Assembly: GCA_023128455.1 (NCBI GenBank)
Contig: JAGMDW010000106.1
Location: forward strand, 1-8,831
Direction of reading: 5' to 3'
DNA: 8,831 nt
Source: Desulfurellaceae bacterium
GTDB lineage: Bacteria > Campylobacterota_A > Desulfurellia > JAGGSF01
Shown: positions 1 through 6,812 of the stretch, piece by piece
Position numbering within the stretch: position 1 is the stretch's first letter
Layout: every line of letters begins with the position of its first letter
Notes under the pieces: generated by a model
Told to the model about the DNA's origin: nothing
Databases searched by the model: none
The model's input: the letters and a program-made list of their open reading frames with translations, nothing else
Program-made: the position numbers and the translations under genes

Positions 1-952
1 TTATAGCTCTTGTTTCCACAATATCATTATAATAGGTAGATGTCCCATGGGCATTGATATAATCTACATCTTCCAAATTGTAATGTGCGTCTTTTAATGC
101 ATTTTCCATTGCCAAAATCGCTCCCGCTCCATCCGGATCGGGTGTTGTTATATGATATGCATCACAAGACATACCAAAACCACATAATTCTGCATATATC
201 TCCGCTCCTCTTCTTCTGGCATGTTCATATTCCTCCAGAACAACCACTCCCGCTCCTTCACTTACAATAAAGCCATCTCTGTCTTTGTCAAATGGACGAG
301 ATGCCTTTTCCGGTTCATCATTTCGAGTAGAAAGTGCCTTCATAGATGAAAATCCACCTATAGCCATAGGACAAATGGTAGATTCTGTTCCACCTGCAAT
401 CATTATATCTGCATCACCATACTGAATAACTCTCATTGCCATACCTATAGAATGAGCACCGGTAGCACATGCCGTTACATCACTAAAATTTGGACCTTTA
501 AACCCATACACTATAGCAACATCACAGGACGCCATGTTAATTACAGTCAAGGGGATAAAAAAGGGTGAGATAAACTTTTCTCCTTTCTTCAGGTATATCT
601 CTGTATACTTCTCTATAGTTGGCAATCCTCCTATGCCTGAACCTACACTAACTCCAATCTTTGTCTCATCTTCCTCCTTTAGGTCTATCCCTGCATCATC
701 CAATGCTTCTTTCGTTGCCGCAATTGCATACAAAGAGAATAAATCGTATTTTTTAATATCCTTTTTAGAGACATATTTTTGTGGATCGAAGCCCTTTATC
801 TCGCCAGCAATGCGCACCCTAAAGTTTGAGGCATCAAAGCTTGTAATATGGCGTATGCCCGATTTACCCTTTACTATATTTTCAAAACTCTCTTTTGCCG
901 TGAGCCCGAGAGGCGTTACCGCTCCTAAACCTGTAATAACAAGTCTTCTCAT
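1..952 (-). CDS. fabF: 3-oxoacyl-ACP synthase II (FabF), C-terminus cut by window edge
   Basis: Condensing enzyme that elongates acyl-ACP with malonyl-ACP in cytoplasmic type II fatty acid synthesis. My translation from the ATG at 952 begins MRRLVITGLGAVTPLG, the standard FabF N-terminus, and stays open for 317 residues to the edge; the family is about 410 long, so roughly 95 residues are missing. The catalytic Cys is C162 in VTACATGAHSIG. The first active-site His is H302 in NAHGTST. The AYHITTPDPDG loop lies around 265-275. The second active-site His (about position 340) falls outside the window. Residues after GTST read YYND, whereas PxND is usual, a small oddity. The gene starts 8 bases after acpP, the classic acpP-fabF order, and is the last gene seen in the fatty-acid operon. 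Identity is secure; only the 3' end is unknown. Confidence 0.96.
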   Translation of the reverse strand, partial: MRRLVITGLGAVTPLGLTAKESFENIVKGKSGIRHITSFDASNFRVRIAGEIKGFDPQKYVSKKDIKKYDLFSLYAIAATKEALDDAGIDLKEEDETKIGVSVGSGIGGLPTIEKYTEIYLKKGEKFISPFFIPLTVINMASCDVAIVYGFKGPNFSDVTACATGAHSIGMAMRVIQYGDADIMIAGGTESTICPMAIGGFSSMKALSTRNDEPEKASRPFDKDRDGFIVSEGAGVVVLEEYEHARRRGAEIYAELCGFGMSCDAYHITTPDPDGAGAILAMENALKDAHYNLEDVDYINAHGTSTYYNDIVETRAI

Positions 953-960
953 ATACCACT

Positions 961-1194
961 CTAAGAAGTATGAGATTCAATATAGTCAGTAACATCCTTA
1001 ACGGTAGACATTTTTTCTGCATCACTGTCAGAAATCTCAATACCGAACTTCTCCTCCATCGCCATGATCAATTCCACCGTATCCAAAGAATCTGCTCCCA
1101 GGTCATCGATAAATTTTGCCTCTGGTTTTACCTCATCTTCTTCTACTCCCAACTGCTCCACGATAATCTTCTTTACATCCTCTGCTACAGACAT
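961..1194 (-). CDS. acpP: Acyl carrier protein
   Basis: Small acidic carrier that holds growing acyl chains on a 4'-phosphopantetheine arm and shuttles them between the Fab enzymes. The protein is 77 residues, the normal size. It has the four-helix ACP pattern and the DSL modification motif in DDLGADSLDTVEL, with Ser36 as attachment site. The reading frame is open further upstream, to 1230, but I chose the ATG at 1194. It gives the usual N-terminus MSVAEDVKK and has a very strong Shine-Dalgarno sequence (AAGGAGGG, 1199-1206) just ahead of it. That is the best ribosome site in the operon, as suits a protein needed in large amounts. It lies 16 bases after fabG and 8 before fabF. Confidence 0.98.
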   Translation of the reverse strand: MSVAEDVKKIIVEQLGVEEDEVKPEAKFIDDLGADSLDTVELIMAMEEKFGIEISDSDAEKMSTVKDVTDYIESHTS

Positions 1195-1198
1195 ATTT

Positions 1199-1206
1199 CC
1201 CTCCTT
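1199..1206 (-). promoter_or_regulatory. Strong Shine-Dalgarno of acpP
   Basis: AAGGAGGG on the minus strand, four bases before the ATG at 1194. It decides the acpP start over upstream in-frame codons and is nearly fully complementary to the 16S rRNA tail. It lies in the 16-base gap between fabG and acpP. Confidence 0.85.
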
Positions 1207-1210
1207 AATT

Positions 1211-1951
1211 TTATATATATAGTCCCCCACTTACATTTATCACAGTTCCAGTAATATAACTTGCCTCTTCACTTAATAAAAACGCTACTGCATTAGCTAC
1301 ATCCTCTGCCTTTCCTAAGCTGTTTAAAGGAATATTTTCTATTAATTTTTCTCTATCTTTCGCAGGTATCTTTTTTGTCATAATCGTTTCAATAAATCCC
1401 GGAGCAACGGCATTCGCTCTAATATTTTTTGCTGCCAATTCCTTTGCCAGGCTTTTTGTAAAACCAACAATACCTGCCTTTGATGCGGCGTAATTGCACT
1501 GACCGGCATTCCCAGAAAGTCCCACAATAGAAGCTATACTAACAATAGCGCCAAATTTCTGCTTTATCATACCCCTCACTACCTGCTTCGTGCAATTAAA
1601 AGCACCGATTAGATTTACATCTATTACTTTTTTAAAACTCTCGGGTTTCATTCTTAAAATTAGGTTGTCATCTACAATGCCCGCATTGTTTACTAAATAA
1701 TCTACATTCCCCCACTTTTCCGCTATCTTAGCAAAGCCTTCTTCTGTCTCCTTATAATTGGAAATATCAAACATCATTATATCGCATATTCCACCGGATT
1801 TCTCAACTTCTTCTTTTACCCTTTCCGCTTGTTCCTCGTTGTAAACATCATTTATGACAACTTTTACTCCACTTTTAGCAAGTTTTTCTGCGCAAACTCT
1901 TCCTATTCCACGAAAAGCACCTGTAATTACTGCCAATTTTCCTTTATACAT
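1211..1951 (-). CDS. fabG: 3-oxoacyl-ACP reductase (FabG)
   Basis: NADPH-dependent short-chain dehydrogenase/reductase that reduces 3-oxoacyl-ACP to 3-hydroxyacyl-ACP. The protein is 246 residues, the standard length. Visible motifs are the cofactor loop TGAFRGIG (10-17), NNAG (88-91), and the tetrad N113, S141, Y154 and K158 in YAASKAG. The C-terminus ends SGGLYI. I chose the ATG at 1951 rather than a TTG at 1963 because GGAG (1958-1961) is correctly spaced for the ATG and nothing suitable precedes the TTG. This start overlaps the fabD stop by 8 bases, which suggests translational coupling. One oddity: the cofactor loop has Phe where FabG proteins nearly always have Ser, Ala or Gly. Conserved catalytic residues and position between fabD and acpP make the FabG call strong. 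Confidence 0.96.
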   Translation of the reverse strand: MYKGKLAVITGAFRGIGRVCAEKLAKSGVKVVINDVYNEEQAERVKEEVEKSGGICDIMMFDISNYKETEEGFAKIAEKWGNVDYLVNNAGIVDDNLILRMKPESFKKVIDVNLIGAFNCTKQVVRGMIKQKFGAIVSIASIVGLSGNAGQCNYAASKAGIVGFTKSLAKELAAKNIRANAVAPGFIETIMTKKIPAKDREKLIENIPLNSLGKAEDVANAVAFLLSEEASYITGTVINVSGGLYI

Positions 1952-2879
1952 CTTTTTCTCCAAACCTTTTTAATGTTATTGTATCTATACAGTAACAAAT
2001 CCTTAACTCTTTGTACATTCTTCTTGAGAGATTGTACAATACATTTTTTGGTCCACATTCCACAAATTCTGAACAACCCAACTCCTTTGCTTTTTTCGCA
2101 TTATCTCGCCATCTCACGGGATTTGTCATCTGTTCAATCAACATCTCTCTCGCCTCGCCCCCTCCATAAACAACAGAAGAGACTACATTTTCTATTACGG
2201 CTTTTTTCGTTTTTTTAAATGAAATATCTTTTAGAACATCTGCCAATTTCTCCTTTGCATTTCCCATTAGTTTACTATGAAAGGGAGCACTTACACCCAA
2301 TGGTATAACTTTCCCCCATCCTTTTTCTTTTATTATTTCTTTTGCTCTTTTCAATCCTTGTGTAAGACCGGACAAAATAATTTGAGTATCCGAATTATAA
2401 TTAGCAATGCAAACATAGAATTTCTCATCTTTTGAAATAGTTTTACACAAATCTTCTATCTCTTCTTCCTTATCTGTAACTACAGCCATCATACCACCTT
2501 CACCTAAGGGCACTGCTTCTTGCATAAATTTGCCTCTCATATGCACTGCCCACACCGCATCTAAAAAACTCACCGCTCCTGTTGCCACCAATGCGGTATA
2601 TTCACCCAAACTATGTCCTCCGCATATATCAAAATCAAATCCATACTCTCTCTGAAGAAGAGAATATATAATATAAGAATGAACCAAAATAGCAGGTTGA
2701 GCAAAAGCAGTTTGAGTTAATTTTTCCTCCGGCCCTTCAAAGGTCAATTTTCTTAAATCAAAATGTAGTGCTTCGTTTGCTTCTTCATATATCCTCTTTG
2801 ATAGAGAAAACTCATCATAAACATCTTTTCCCATTCCTACAAACTGGGAACCTTGACCTGTAAACATGAGAAAACGCAT
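1944..2879 (-). CDS. fabD: Malonyl-CoA:ACP transacylase (FabD)
   Basis: Moves malonate from CoA to the ACP arm, supplying the two-carbon donor for FabH and FabF. The protein is 311 residues, typical for FabD. Key elements are GQGSQ (8-12), the nucleophile elbow GHSLGE with Ser90, the malonate-binding Arg115 in HMRG, the catalytic His201 in APFHS, and Gln250 in EQMTNPVRW. I chose the ATG at 2879, giving MRFLMFTGQGSQ, over a TTG at 2891 that lies inside fabK. The fabK stop is one base upstream and a GAGG sits across the junction (2884-2887). The gene overlaps fabG by 8 bases. All catalytic residues are present and nothing points to a broader polyketide acyltransferase. Confidence 0.97.
   Translation of the reverse strand: MRFLMFTGQGSQFVGMGKDVYDEFSLSKRIYEEANEALHFDLRKLTFEGPEEKLTQTAFAQPAILVHSYIIYSLLQREYGFDFDICGGHSLGEYTALVATGAVSFLDAVWAVHMRGKFMQEAVPLGEGGMMAVVTDKEEEIEDLCKTISKDEKFYVCIANYNSDTQIILSGLTQGLKRAKEIIKEKGWGKVIPLGVSAPFHSKLMGNAKEKLADVLKDISFKKTKKAVIENVVSSVVYGGGEAREMLIEQMTNPVRWRDNAKKAKELGCSEFVECGPKNVLYNLSRRMYKELRICYCIDTITLKRFGEKDV
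1958..1961 (-). promoter_or_regulatory. Shine-Dalgarno deciding the fabG start
   Basis: GGAG, six bases before the ATG at 1951 and inside the end of fabD. It supports the ATG over the in-frame TTG at 1963, which would lie on top of this site. Confidence 0.7.
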
Positions 2880-2880
2880 C

Positions 2881-3822
2881 TTACCTCGCAAGGCTATTTA
2901 AGTTCTGTGAAACTATCTTTGCTTCTTCAATAATGTCTTTAATAATCTTTTCTACCGGCTTTATGTCCTTTATCAAACCACATATCTGCCCCGCCATCAC
3001 CGAACCACCTACCACATCTCCTTCACGAACCGCCGCATACAGCTTTCCGGAACCTAATTCCTCTAATTCTTCAATAGTAACGCCTCTTTTCTCCTTCAGG
3101 GCAAATTCTCGAGCTAATTTATTCTTAACTATCCTTGCCGGATGGCCGGTACTCAAGCCTGTAACCACAGTATCTCTATCTTTTGCCTTGAGTAATGCCT
3201 GCTTGTAATTGGGATGAACGGTGCATTCTTCAGAAAGAATAAATCTTGTTCCCATCTGTATACCTTCTGCCCCTAAAGCCAGCGCAGCTAAAAATCCTCT
3301 TCCATCGGCAATACCGCCAGCGGCAATGATAGGTATATCCACAGCATCTACTATTTGAGGAACGAGAGCCATGGTGCTAATTTCACCGATATGTCCTCCT
3401 GATTCCAACCCTTCAGCCACCACCGCATCCGCACCTGTCTGTTGCATGCGCTTAGCCAACGCTACTGATGCAACAACAGGAATTACCTTCGCCACTGTCT
3501 TTAGTTTATCCATATATTTACCAGGACTACCTGCACCAGTAGTCACCACTTTCACTTTATGTTTCACTACTAAATCAACAATCTTATCCGCAAAAGGAGA
3601 TAAAAGCATAATGTTCACACCAAATGTTTTATCTGTCAGCGATATTGCCTTTTCTATTTCTTTTTCCACTACTTCTGGAGGTGCATGACCCGCGCCAATA
3701 ATACCTAACCCACCAGCATTAGAAACAGCAGCGACAAGAATACCATCAGCAACCCAAGCCATTCCACCCTGTATAACAGGATAATCAATATCTAAAAGAC
3801 TACAAACCCGAGTTTTAAACAT
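2881..3822 (-). CDS. fabK: FMN-dependent enoyl-ACP reductase II (FabK)
   Basis: Carries out the last reduction of each elongation cycle, turning trans-2-enoyl-ACP into acyl-ACP with FMN and NAD(P)H. The protein is 313 residues in a TIM-barrel fold of the nitronate monooxygenase/FabK superfamily. Visible motifs are the N-terminal IQGGMAWVADG (18-27), GLGIIGAG (38-45), the GGHIGE loop with His144 (the position of the catalytic His in the pneumococcal enzyme), IIAAGGIADGRG for the flavin phosphate, and MGTRF. A nitronate monooxygenase is the alternative, but the EGLESGGHIG loop and the place between fabH and fabD make FabK far more likely. An AGGAGG ribosome site (3828-3833) overlaps the fabH stop, nine bases separating the genes. 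No FabI, FabL or FabV is in the window. FabK enzymes are generally insensitive to triclosan, known from the family. Confidence 0.95.
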   Translation of the reverse strand: MFKTRVCSLLDIDYPVIQGGMAWVADGILVAAVSNAGGLGIIGAGHAPPEVVEKEIEKAISLTDKTFGVNIMLLSPFADKIVDLVVKHKVKVVTTGAGSPGKYMDKLKTVAKVIPVVASVALAKRMQQTGADAVVAEGLESGGHIGEISTMALVPQIVDAVDIPIIAAGGIADGRGFLAALALGAEGIQMGTRFILSEECTVHPNYKQALLKAKDRDTVVTGLSTGHPARIVKNKLAREFALKEKRGVTIEELEELGSGKLYAAVREGDVVGGSVMAGQICGLIKDIKPVEKIIKDIIEEAKIVSQNLNSLAR

Positions 3823-3831
3823 CCTTTCCTC

Positions 3832-4809
3832 CTACCATCTGATAACGGAAGCAGCCCATGTAAGACTGGCACCAAAACTATTTAAAAGAACAATATTTCC
3901 TTTTTTGAGTAGGCCTTTTTTCTTTATGAAATCTAATGTCAAGGGAATTGTCGCCCCTGATGTATTTCCATATATATCAACTGTTATAGGCACTTTTTCT
4001 TGAGGCACCTTCGCAAACCGAGCAAAACTCTGTAATATACGCAGATTTGCTTGATGACAAACAACAAAATCCACATCATCAAGTGTCATTCTTGCTTTTT
4101 CTAATGCCTCCTTACTGGCAGAAACAAGATGCTTCACTGCCATTTTAAATGTTTCTTGACCTCTCATTTTTATAAAACATTCCCTATTCTTTAATGCCTG
4201 TTGTGAACAGGGACTTTTTGATCCGCCCCCGGGGATAATCATTAAATCCGCATAATCCCCATTGGCATGAAGAACGGAACCCAAAATACCCCTCTCCGTA
4301 TCCGTTGCTTGCATTACCACTGCTCCTGCACCATCACCGAATAAAACGCAGGTCGTTCTATCCTGCCAATCGGTAAATTTACTCAAGGTTTCTGCTCCAA
4401 TAACCAGACAATTTTTAACCATGCCTGCAGATATAAACGCATCTGCGCAAGATAATGCATAGATAAAACCAGAGCAAGCAGCATTTATATCAAATGCAAA
4501 TGCATTTTTTTTAACACCCAATTTACTCTGCACAAACAACGCAGTAGCCGGCATGAGCGTATCGGGTGTAATAGTAGCTACAATAATTGCATCTATATCC
4601 TCAGGAAAGATGCCTGCATCTTTTAAGGCCTGTTTTGATGCTTCTACAGCCAAATCAGATGTGCATTCATCTTCCACAATGTGTCTTTCCTTTACTCCCG
4701 TTCGCTGAACAATCCACTCATCTGATGTATCCACCATCTTTTCCAAATCTTTGTTGGTAAGCACTTTCTTTGGCACATACATACCAACGCCCGTTATCAT
4801 GCCATGCAT
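3832..4809 (-). CDS. fabH: 3-oxoacyl-ACP synthase III (FabH)
   Basis: Initiates fatty acid chains by condensing an acyl-CoA primer with malonyl-ACP. The protein is 325 residues, standard for FabH. The catalytic triad is complete: Cys112 in NAACSGFIYAL, His252 in CHQANLRI and Asn282 in YGNTSGA. The N-terminal TSDEWIVQRTGVKERH block and C-terminal FGASLTWAASVIRW are also characteristic. Two starts compete. The ATG at 4809 has GAGGAG (4815-4820) at ideal spacing and overlaps plsX by 13 bases. The ATG at 4800 gives a classic four-base ATGA overlap but is 14 bases from that site. I prefer 4809 with moderate confidence; the difference is three residues. Primer preference (straight or branched) cannot be read from the sequence. 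Confidence 0.97.
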   Translation of the reverse strand: MHGMITGVGMYVPKKVLTNKDLEKMVDTSDEWIVQRTGVKERHIVEDECTSDLAVEASKQALKDAGIFPEDIDAIIVATITPDTLMPATALFVQSKLGVKKNAFAFDINAACSGFIYALSCADAFISAGMVKNCLVIGAETLSKFTDWQDRTTCVLFGDGAGAVVMQATDTERGILGSVLHANGDYADLMIIPGGGSKSPCSQQALKNRECFIKMRGQETFKMAVKHLVSASKEALEKARMTLDDVDFVVCHQANLRILQSFARFAKVPQEKVPITVDIYGNTSGATIPLTLDFIKKKGLLKKGNIVLLNSFGASLTWAASVIRW

Positions 4810-5834
4810 TTCATCTCCTCATTGCTCAAGGTCATACATTTCTCTATTGCCCTTTCTATTGCCCCATTTACCTTAGTTTGAGCGTGAAATGCCGCTCTTG
4901 TAACAGCATTTGCTATCGCCCGTTCATTAGACTTGCCATGAGCGATAACTCCCGCTCCTTTTACGCCCAGCAGTGGTGCACCACCAAATTCTGCATAATC
5001 TATCCTTTTGCGTAATACCCTAAATGCCGGTTTGGCAAACAGGTAACCCAACTTATACCAGAAACTCTTTTTGATTTCTATCCTCAAAAAATTTACTACA
5101 ACTTCTGGAATGGATTCACTCACCTTTAAAATTACATTACCCAAAAATCCATCACATACCACAACATCCGCTTTTCCAGTAAATATATCATTTCCCTCTA
5201 TATTTCCTATAAAACTTATAAAATTCCTCTTTATAAGATCGTGTGCCTCTTTTGTAACGGTATCTCCTTTATTCGACTCAACTCCGTTACTTACTAAGCC
5301 TATTCGCGGATTCTTTACTCCCAAAACTGCTTTCTTATAAACATAGCCCATGATGGCAAATTGCAGGAGATGAACCGCACGACAATCGACATTCACCCCA
5401 GCATCGATAAGCAAAATATTTCCATTCAAGGCCGGCAGAATCATACCTAAAGCTGGCCTCAAAATACCCTTTAATCTTCCCAAATAAGCAATAGCTGCTG
5501 TCATAACCGCACCAGAATTACCCGCGGAAACAAATGCATCACACTCTTTGTCTCTCACCAACTCTATGCATCTTACAATAGACGAATCCTTCTTTTCTCT
5601 AAACACAACGGTAGGTTTATCATACATTTGCACCACACTCTGCGCAGGCTCAATCCTCACCCGCTTATGATCATACAGCATTTTATCCAATATTCCTTTT
5701 ATTTGCTCAATATTGCCTACCAGAACAATGTTTATATTCTCTTCATGCTGTATTGCCTCCACCGCTCCTCTTACCACCTTAAGTGGGGCATAGTCGCCAC
5801 CCATTGCATCTACTGCAATGGTGAAGTCCTGCAT
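4797..5834 (-). CDS. plsX: Phosphate acyltransferase PlsX
   Basis: Converts acyl-ACP and phosphate to acyl-phosphate, the acyl donor for PlsY at the first step of phospholipid synthesis. It is a peripheral cytoplasmic enzyme acting at the membrane. The protein is 345 residues, as expected. Signature blocks are IAVDAMGGDYAP at the N-terminus, FVSAGNSGAVMTAA near 100, the internal DAGVNVDC, and VCDGFLGNVILK near 225-236. The C-terminal third has the expected FGGAPLLGVKG segment. The ATG at 5834 is one base after the rpmF stop, with AGAGGA inside the end of rpmF as ribosome site. The rpmF-plsX-fabH order is widely conserved in bacteria. Confidence 0.97.
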   Translation of the reverse strand: MQDFTIAVDAMGGDYAPLKVVRGAVEAIQHEENINIVLVGNIEQIKGILDKMLYDHKRVRIEPAQSVVQMYDKPTVVFREKKDSSIVRCIELVRDKECDAFVSAGNSGAVMTAAIAYLGRLKGILRPALGMILPALNGNILLIDAGVNVDCRAVHLLQFAIMGYVYKKAVLGVKNPRIGLVSNGVESNKGDTVTKEAHDLIKRNFISFIGNIEGNDIFTGKADVVVCDGFLGNVILKVSESIPEVVVNFLRIEIKKSFWYKLGYLFAKPAFRVLRKRIDYAEFGGAPLLGVKGAGVIAHGKSNERAIANAVTRAAFHAQTKVNGAIERAIEKCMTLSNEEMKCMA

Positions 5835-5835
5835 A

Positions 5836-6015
5836 TTATTCCTCTATCTTTATGATTTCTCTTTCGCCATAATAGCCACAAGAAGGACATACACGATGAG
5901 CAAGCTTGGGCTCATGACAATTCGGACATAAAGAGATTGCCGGGCTTTCTGCTTTTTTATGCAAAGCCCTCTTTCTACTTCTCGAATGAGAAGCTTTTCT
6001 TTTAGGCATAGCCAT
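5836..6015 (-). CDS. rpmF: 50S ribosomal protein L32, zinc-ribbon form
   Basis: Small basic protein of the large ribosomal subunit. My translation gives 59 residues starting MAMPKRKASHSRSRKRALHK, the typical Lys/Arg-rich L32 N-terminus. It then has CPNC (30-33) and CPSC (43-46), a complete four-cysteine zinc ribbon (the C+ form). I use the ATG at 6015 because GAGGTGA (6019-6025) lies directly before it; a second in-frame ATG is at 6009 and would shorten the protein by two residues. The gene begins three bases after the ndk stop and ends one base before plsX. In many bacteria rpmF is preceded by the DUF177/YceD gene; here ndk takes that place. Confidence 0.96.
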   Translation of the reverse strand: MAMPKRKASHSRSRKRALHKKAESPAISLCPNCHEPKLAHRVCPSCGYYGEREIIKIEE

Positions 6016-6018
6016 ATT

Positions 6019-6025
6019 TCACCTC
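6019..6025 (-). promoter_or_regulatory. Shine-Dalgarno of rpmF overlapping the ndk stop
   Basis: GAGGTGA includes the TGA stop of ndk, so ribosomes ending ndk lie on the rpmF initiation region. This supports the rpmF ATG at 6015 and coupling of the two genes. Confidence 0.75.
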
Positions 6026-6432
6026 ACCAATTCTAAATCACTAAAAAAATAATTCACTTCAAAACTTGCCGCCTCTTCTGAATCAGAACCATGAATAGCA
6101 TTTTCCTCAATATTTGTGCCAAATTTCTTTCTTATTGTACCTTCCTCCGCATTCTTTGGATCCGTCGCACCCATAAATCGGCGAAATTCCTCAATTATGT
6201 TATCTCCTTCCAAAACCATAGCTACCACCGGACCGGATGACATAAAATCCGTCAGACTATTGTAAAATGTTTTATTATTATGCACGATATAAAAACGCTT
6301 TGCTTCTTCTTTGCTTAACTTTAACATTTTCATTCCTGTTATATGAAATCTCTTTTCTATACAGGAGATAATTGCACCTGTCAAATTTAACCTCACACAA
6401 TCGGGTTTAATGATGGTCAATGTTCTTTGCAC
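6019..6432 (-). CDS. ndk: Nucleoside diphosphate kinase
   Basis: Cytoplasmic enzyme that moves the gamma-phosphate of ATP onto nucleoside diphosphates through a phosphohistidine. The protein is 137 residues, the normal bacterial size. The start QRTLTIIKPD has the conserved IKPD Lys9. RRFMGATDP (84-92) and GTIRKKFG (98-105) carry the nucleotide-binding Arg residues. NAIHGSDS contains the catalytic His114. The start is a GTG at 6432 with GGAGG upstream; it reproduces the family N-terminus exactly, while later in-frame codons would remove it. It overlaps the DUF167 gene by 26 bases. The segment HNNKTFY is shorter and less typical than the usual H(Y)xxHxxKPFY stretch, but the active site is otherwise complete. 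Its place in a fatty-acid operon has no obvious metabolic reason. Confidence 0.95.
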   Translation of the reverse strand: MQRTLTIIKPDCVRLNLTGAIISCIEKRFHITGMKMLKLSKEEAKRFYIVHNNKTFYNSLTDFMSSGPVVAMVLEGDNIIEEFRRFMGATDPKNAEEGTIRKKFGTNIEENAIHGSDSEEAASFEVNYFFSDLELVR

Positions 6433-6724
6433 TCTTTTCCTCCAAATATCTTTTTATTTCTTCCTCTTTCAATCCTCGAATCTCAACAGATTTCCTCTTG
6501 CCTCTTTTCCCAGAAACTATCAATACATCCGACACCGGGATATGTAACACTTTACTCAAAAAAACAAGCAATCCCTTGTTCGCTTTCCCTTCCACCGGCG
6601 GTGCAGCTATTTTCACCTTCAGCCTTCCGTCAAAAGAACCCACAATTTCACTCTTTCCAGCACCTGCCTTTACATACACCAATATTACGACACTTTCCTT
6701 TTTCTTTTTTAAATAACAATCCAT
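6407..6724 (-). CDS. DUF167/YggU family protein
   Basis: Small conserved protein of 105 residues with no established function. It is recognised by the family signature: a Val-rich strand followed by a Lys/Ala/Gly stretch (VYVKAGAGKSEIVG), GRLKVKIAAPPVEGKANK (33-50), and a C-terminal basic segment VSGKRGKRKSVEI. The APPVEGKAN block is the family hallmark. The N-terminus is uncertain. The ATG at 6724 lacks a Shine-Dalgarno sequence and gives a Lys-rich leader (MDCYLKKKKES) longer than many relatives; a TTG or GTG about 14-15 codons in would give a more typical start. It is the first gene of the ten-gene minus-strand block, and its end overlaps ndk by 26 bases. Confidence 0.85.
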   Translation of the reverse strand: MDCYLKKKKESVVILVYVKAGAGKSEIVGSFDGRLKVKIAAPPVEGKANKGLLVFLSKVLHIPVSDVLIVSGKRGKRKSVEIRGLKEEEIKRYLEEKSAKNIDHH

Positions 6725-6733
6725 TGGTTTGTT

Positions 6734-6763
6734 AAACTACCACAGAGCACCTACTTTCGTCAA
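6734..6763 (-). promoter_or_regulatory. Candidate promoter of the DUF167-ndk-rpmF-fab operon
   Basis: On the minus strand, TTGACG (6758-6763) matches five of six bases of a sigma-70 -35 box. Eighteen bases on is TAGTTT (6734-6739), a weak -10 preceded by TGG, an extended -10 element. Transcription would start about 1-5 bases before the ATG at 6724, leaving almost no leader, consistent with the absence of a ribosome site there. The sequence match is seen; promoter function is inferred. Confidence 0.5.
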
Positions 6764-6783
6764 CAAAGTATCGCCATTTTTTA

Positions 6784-6794
6784 TTTAGTCTAAA
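6784..6794. repeat. Small perfect palindrome in the divergent promoter region
   Basis: TTTAG-T-CTAAA is an 11-base perfect inverted repeat lying upstream of both the minus-strand promoter candidate and the plus-strand reductase remnant. It could be an operator half-site pair, but it is short and A/T-rich and may be chance. It does not look like the longer FapR or FabT sites known for fatty-acid genes. Confidence 0.3.
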
Positions 6795-6812
6795 AAATGA
6801 TAAACTCAATAT

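Noticed and set aside
534..992. Plus-strand open frame of 152 codons
   Set aside because: It lies wholly opposite fabF and the fabF-acpP junction, whose minus-strand product has intact catalytic motifs. The plus-strand protein resembles nothing known and has no ribosome site.
1195..1230. N-terminal extension of acyl carrier protein by 12 residues
   Set aside because: It would overlap fabG and is not a feature of ACP; the strong ribosome site at 1199-1206 lies inside it and serves the ATG at 1194.
1829..2218. Plus-strand frame of 129 codons opposite fabG and fabD
   Set aside because: Low-complexity Leu/Ser/Phe composition typical of an antisense shadow; the opposite strand encodes clear FabD and FabG.
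2881..3822. Nitronate monooxygenase instead of FabK
   Set aside because: Same superfamily, but the GGHIGE loop with His144 and the position within fabH-fabD favour enoyl-ACP reductase.
6420..6735. Two plus-strand open frames of about 100 codons
   Set aside because: Both are antisense to the DUF167 gene, whose APPVEGKAN signature marks the minus strand as coding; they are Phe/Ser/Pro-rich shadow frames.
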